Assembly (NCBI GenBank): GCA_036399055.1
Contig: DASWNX010000015.1
Coordinates: 1 to 64,000 of the forward strand
Origin: Jatrophihabitans sp.
GTDB lineage: Bacteria; Actinomycetota; Actinomycetes; Mycobacteriales; Jatrophihabitantaceae
Length of the DNA stretch: 64,000 nucleotides
Reading direction: 5' to 3'
Shown here: piece by piece, positions 60,932-64,000 of the stretch
How the letters are laid out: every line of letters begins with the position of its first letter
How positions within the stretch are numbered: the first letter of the stretch is position 1
Program-made: the position numbers and the translations under genes
Notes under the pieces: model-generated
Databases searched by the model: none
What the model was told of the DNA's origin: nothing
What the model saw: only the letters and a program-made list of their open reading frames with translations

Positions 60932-62047
60932 ATGTCGCTGCATGGAGGCGTCCCCCCGGAGCCGGACCTGGTCCAGCTCCTGACTCCCGAAGGCGTCCGG
61001 GTGGAGCATCCGGACTTTCCGCTTTCCATCACCGACGACGAGATCACCTCGCTGTACCGCGACCTGGTGCTGGTCCGCCGCTTCGACGCCGAGGCCACCG
61101 CGCTGCAGCGGCAGGGTGAGCTGGGACTGTGGGCGTCCTGCCTCGGCCAGGAAGCCGCCCAGGTCGGCGCCGGACGGGCGCTGCGCACCCAGGACATGGC
61201 GTTTCCGACCTACCGCGAGCACGGGGTGGCCTGGTGCCGCGATGTCGACCCGGTGACCCTGCTGGGAATGTTCCGGGGGGTCAGCCTCGGCGGCTGGAAC
61301 CCGAACGAGAACAACTTCAACCTCTACACGATCGTGCTGGGCGCTCAGACCCTGCACGCGGTCGGCTATGCGATGGGCGTGGCCCGCGACGGCGCGGTGG
61401 GCTCGGGCGAGCCTGACCGCGACACCGCCGTGATGGCCTTCTTCGGTGACGGAGCCTCCAGCCAGGGCGACGTGAACGAGGCCTTCATCTGGGCGGCGGC
61501 GGGAAACCTGCCGGTGGTGTTCTACTGCCAGAACAACCAGTGGGCGATCTCGGAGGCCGTCGAGCGCCAGAGCCGGGTGCCGCTGTTCCAGCGCGCCTCC
61601 GGTTTCGGCTTTCCAGGCATCCGGATCGACGGCAACGACGTGCTGGCCTGCCTGGCGGTCAGCCGGCTAGCGCTGGACGAGGCGCGCTCGGGCCAGGGCC
61701 CGACGCTGATCGAGGCCTACACCTACCGCATGGGCGCGCACACCACCTCCGACGACCCGACTCGCTACCGGCTGACCGACGAGCTGGAGACCTGGCGGCT
61801 GCGCGACCCGGTCGAGCGGGTGCGTGCCTACCTGGTGCGCGAGGCGGGCATCGGCCAGGACTTCTTCGACGGCCTGGACGCCGAGTCAGAGGCGCTGGCG
61901 GAGCGGATCCGCGAGGCTTGCCGCACGCTGGAGGACCCCGGTCCGCTGTCACCGTTCGACCATGTCTACGCGGAGCAGACCGATGAGCTGGCAGAGCAGC
62001 GGGCCGGCTACGCCGAGTACCTGAACTCCTTCGAGGAGGCCCGATGA
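60932..62047 (+). CDS. bkdA: 2-oxoacid dehydrogenase E1 alpha subunit
   Basis: A 371-residue thiamine diphosphate-binding subunit. The motif GDGASSQGDVNEAFIWAA begins at Gly172, and QNNQWAISEAV follows. Regions such as YREHGVAWCRDVDPVTLLGMFRG match actinobacterial branched-chain 2-oxoacid dehydrogenase rather than the AceE-type pyruvate enzyme, though pyruvate cannot be excluded. ATG 60932 follows GAGGAGA. An open frame upstream is not family-like. Its stop overlaps a repeat-derived short ORF. Confidence 0.92.
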   Translation: MSLHGGVPPEPDLVQLLTPEGVRVEHPDFPLSITDDEITSLYRDLVLVRRFDAEATALQRQGELGLWASCLGQEAAQVGAGRALRTQDMAFPTYREHGVAWCRDVDPVTLLGMFRGVSLGGWNPNENNFNLYTIVLGAQTLHAVGYAMGVARDGAVGSGEPDRDTAVMAFFGDGASSQGDVNEAFIWAAAGNLPVVFYCQNNQWAISEAVERQSRVPLFQRASGFGFPGIRIDGNDVLACLAVSRLALDEARSGQGPTLIEAYTYRMGAHTTSDDPTRYRLTDELETWRLRDPVERVRAYLVREAGIGQDFFDGLDAESEALAERIREACRTLEDPGPLSPFDHVYAEQTDELAEQRAGYAEYLNSFEEAR

Positions 62048-62201
62048 GCGAGCATCGCAGCGAAGCGAGGAGCGGAGCGAGTTCAGCGATGAGCGCTCGC
62101 GCGAAGAGCCAGAGACGCATGAGCGAGCATCGCAGCGGAGCGAGGAGCGGAGCGAGTTCAGCGATGAGCGCTCGCGCGAAGAGCGAGGAGGCCCGATGAG
62201 C
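62032..62201 (+). repeat. Repeat insertion between E1 alpha and E1 beta with flanking 18-bp duplication
   Basis: Two 66-base copies (62044-62109 and 62119-62184, period 75) that start ATGAGCGAGCATCGCAGC differ at one visible base. CGAGGAGGCCCGATGAGC flanks the insert at 62032-62049 and 62184-62201. The flank contains the ribosome site and overlapping stop/start, so the E1 beta start was duplicated. The unit GCGAGC...GAGCGGAGCGAG resembles dispersed actinobacterial repeats. Confidence 0.8.
62044..62199 (+). CDS. Repeat-derived 51-codon ORF linking E1 alpha and E1 beta
   Basis: From ATG 62044 (overlapping the E1 alpha TGA) the frame is open through both repeat copies to TGA 62197-62199 (overlapping the E1 beta ATG). 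It encodes MSEHRSEARSGASSAMSARA, a short linker, and then a close repeat of the same 20 residues. The basic Ser/Ala-rich peptide matches no known family. The period of 75 keeps the frame, so translation can pass through the insert. It may be only a coupling bridge. Confidence 0.5.
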   Translation: MSEHRSEARSGASSAMSARAKSQRRMSEHRSGARSGASSAMSARAKSEEAR

Positions 62202-63170
62202 ACCATGAGCATGGCCGCGGCGCTGAACGCGGCGCTGCGCAACCGGATGGAAGCCGACCCCAAGGTGCTGGTGATGGGGCTGGACGTCGGCAAGCTCGGC
62301 GGCGTCTTCCGGATCACCGACGGCCTGCAGAAGGACTTCGGCGAGGACCGGGTGATCGACGCGCCGCTCGGCGAGTCCGGCATCCTGGGCTCGGCGGTCG
62401 GGCTGGCGATCCGCGGCTACCGGCCGGTCTGTGAGATCCAGTTCGACGGCTTCGTCTACCCGGCCTTCGACCAGATCGTCTGTCAGCTGGCCAAGTTCCA
62501 CAACCGGTCCCTCGGCCAGGTGAAGATGCCGATCACCGTCCGGATCCCCTACGGAGGCGGGATCGGGGCGGTGGAGCACCACTCGGAGTCCCCGGAGGCC
62601 TATTTCGCCCACACCGCCGGGTTGAAGGTGGTGACCTGCTCCAACCCCTCGGACGCCTACTGGATGCTGCGCCAGTCCATCGAGTGCGATGACCCGGTGA
62701 TCTTCTTCGAGCCCAAGCGCCGGTACTGGGCCAAGGGCGAGGTCGACACCGACGCCACGCCCGCGGCGCTGCACAAGGCGCACGTGATCCGTCCCGGGCG
62801 CGACGCCACGCTGGTCGCCTACGGTCCGATGGTCGCCACCGCGCTGGACGCCGCCCGCGCCGCTGCCCAGGACGGTTCAGAACTCGAGGTCATCGACCTG
62901 CGCTCGCTGTCGCCGCTGGACACCGACACCGTGGTGCAGTCGGTGCAGAAGACCGGCCGGCTGGTCATAGTGCACGAGGCCTCGGTGACCCTGGGCATGG
63001 GCGCTGAGGTCGCGGCCCGGGTGCAGGAGCGGGCCTTCTTCTCACTCGAGGCGCCGATCCTGCGGGTCGGCGGCTTCGACACCCCGTACCCGGCCAGCCG
63101 CATCGAAGAGGAGTGGCTGCCCGACGTCGACCGTATCCTCGACGCCGTCGACCGCGCCCTGGCCTACTAG
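62196..63170 (+). CDS. bkdB: 2-oxoacid dehydrogenase E1 beta subunit
   Basis: A 324-residue transketolase-like subunit that completes the E1 heterotetramer. It opens STMSMAAALNAALRNRMEADPKVLVMGLDVGKLGG. QFDGFVYPAFDQIVCQLAKFHNRS, VRIPYGGGIGAVEHHSESPEAYFAHTAGLKVV and IVHEASVTLGMGAEVAARVQE are typical. ATG 62196 follows the duplicated GAGGAGG. The next gene, E2, starts 88 bases after its stop. Confidence 0.94.
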   Translation: MSTMSMAAALNAALRNRMEADPKVLVMGLDVGKLGGVFRITDGLQKDFGEDRVIDAPLGESGILGSAVGLAIRGYRPVCEIQFDGFVYPAFDQIVCQLAKFHNRSLGQVKMPITVRIPYGGGIGAVEHHSESPEAYFAHTAGLKVVTCSNPSDAYWMLRQSIECDDPVIFFEPKRRYWAKGEVDTDATPAALHKAHVIRPGRDATLVAYGPMVATALDAARAAAQDGSELEVIDLRSLSPLDTDTVVQSVQKTGRLVIVHEASVTLGMGAEVAARVQERAFFSLEAPILRVGGFDTPYPASRIEEEWLPDVDRILDAVDRALAY

Positions 63171-63258
63171 CGCGCCTGCCGTACCGCGCCAGACAAGCCG
63201 CACGAGCCCCACAGAGCCGACACCGCTCACTGAGCTGATTCCAGGAGAGACCGCAATC

Positions 63259-64000
63259 GTGGCTGAGCTGAAGCAATTCAAACTTCCCGACGTAGGGGAA
63301 GGGTTGACCGAGGCCGACATCCTGCGCTGGGACGTCAAGGTCGGCGATCCGGTGGTCGTCAACCAGGTGCTGGTCGAGGTCGAGACCGCCAAGGCAGCGG
63401 TGGAGCTGCCCTCGCCCTATGCCGGCGTGGTGCACGAGATCCACTTTGAAGAGGGCGTCACCGTCGATGTCGGCCAGCCGATCATCACTCTCAAGGTGGG
63501 CAGCGGAGAGCTGACCGGCGGGCCGGCCGGCAGCAGCCAGCCGCCTCCGGCCGTCCCCGAGACTCCAGTCGGTGGAGGCGCTGAGGACCTGATTCCGACG
63601 CCGCCACCGGACGGCGGTGTCGACGGCACCGCCTCCAACGGCGCAGGCGCCGCAGCCGGCGGTGAGCGGCAGGCCGTGCTGGTGGGCTACGGCGTCTCCG
63701 GTGAGCGCGGCCGGCGGCGCAAGCGCGAGCAGCCTTCGGCCGCGGTGCCGGCGCCCACAGCCAACGAGGCGTTCAACCTGACTCCGGGCACGGGCGCGGC
63801 GACCGCCGTCCTCAGCCCGCACCGCGGGGTGCTGGCCAAGCCGCCGGTCCGCAAGCTCGCCAAGACCTTGGGCGTCGACCTCGGCGCCGTGGTGGCGACC
63901 GGCCCGAACGGCACCATCACGCGCGCCGACGTCGAGCAGGCCGTCAGCACCCCCGTCGCGGCCATCGCCGTGCCGGCCCGCGACGCTGAGACCCGCATCC
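63259..64000 (+). CDS. bkdC: 2-oxoacid dehydrogenase E2 acyltransferase, C-terminus cut by window edge
   Basis: The dihydrolipoamide acyltransferase core of the complex. The lipoyl domain (about 3-78) has Lys45 in VEVETAKAAVELPSPY, the lipoylated residue. A Pro/Gly linker follows, then the E1/E3-binding domain (LAKPPVRKLAKTLGVDLGAVVATGPNGTITRADVEQA, about 192-230). The catalytic domain lies past the window. GTG 63259 follows CAGGAGAG. About 247 residues are visible. Confidence 0.93.
   Translation, partial: MAELKQFKLPDVGEGLTEADILRWDVKVGDPVVVNQVLVEVETAKAAVELPSPYAGVVHEIHFEEGVTVDVGQPIITLKVGSGELTGGPAGSSQPPPAVPETPVGGGAEDLIPTPPPDGGVDGTASNGAGAAAGGERQAVLVGYGVSGERGRRRKREQPSAAVPAPTANEAFNLTPGTGAATAVLSPHRGVLAKPPVRKLAKTLGVDLGAVVATGPNGTITRADVEQAVSTPVAAIAVPARDAETRI

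Overview
This is a 64 kb piece of a high-GC actinobacterial chromosome. The codon bias, GTG starts, ino1/PadR/class A PBP followed by rpsF-ssb-rpsR-rplI-dnaB, an IdeR/DtxR-type iron box, a mycobacterial-type SOS box and a sortase-E-like LAxTG anchor all fit an actinomycete, perhaps a Frankiales/Jatrophihabitans-like lineage. Genus is inference only. The ino1-to-dnaB order resembles the oriC-proximal region of Streptomyces, so oriC may lie left of this window. No tRNA, rRNA, CRISPR array, transposase or integrase was recognised.

Layout. 1-15.4 kb is a conserved core: ino1 (cut by the left edge) with a PadR regulator, a class A penicillin-binding protein coupled to a GT87-like membrane glycosyltransferase, proS, an endonuclease IV, an ECF sigma/membrane-protein pair, a secreted protein, then rpsF-ssb-rpsR-rplI and dnaB. 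The rpsF leader folds as an S6:S18-type autoregulatory RNA, and the region before dnaB carries several DnaA-box-like 9-mers. 15.5-31.7 kb is mixed accessory and metabolic DNA: a solitary TA-type HTH protein, nitroreductase, GNATs, a Tet/OtrA-type ribosomal protection GTPase with a possible leader peptide, a DUF305 lipoprotein behind a CsoR-like operator, an APH-fold kinase, SOS-controlled dinB, an amidase, an excalibur lipoprotein, a GH13 enzyme, a wrbA/MarR divergon and an ImmA/IrrE-DUF4411 toxin-antitoxin-like pair. 31.7-49.3 kb holds an IdeR-boxed ferric iron ABC importer, a second ECF sigma/membrane pair, ogt, DUF309, an HTH-MurA fusion, a WS/DGAT acyltransferase, an alpha/beta hydrolase, tldD-tldE and pckG.

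49.4-57.8 kb is the most unusual part. A five-gene operon (GNAT, DUF6916-like, three phage-tail-collar/MdpB-like proteins) diverges from a giant 1865-residue exported repeat protein that ends in a LANTG anchor. The two transcription units share an AT-rich promoter region with three inverted repeats. I read this as a candidate surface system with no phage morphogenesis genes around it. The window closes with a HelD/HelR-like RNA polymerase-associated helicase, a CBS protein and a 2-oxoacid dehydrogenase operon (E1 alpha, E1 beta, E2 cut by the right edge). A duplicated 75-bp repeat has inserted between the two E1 genes, creating a 51-codon frame that keeps start/stop overlaps on both sides.
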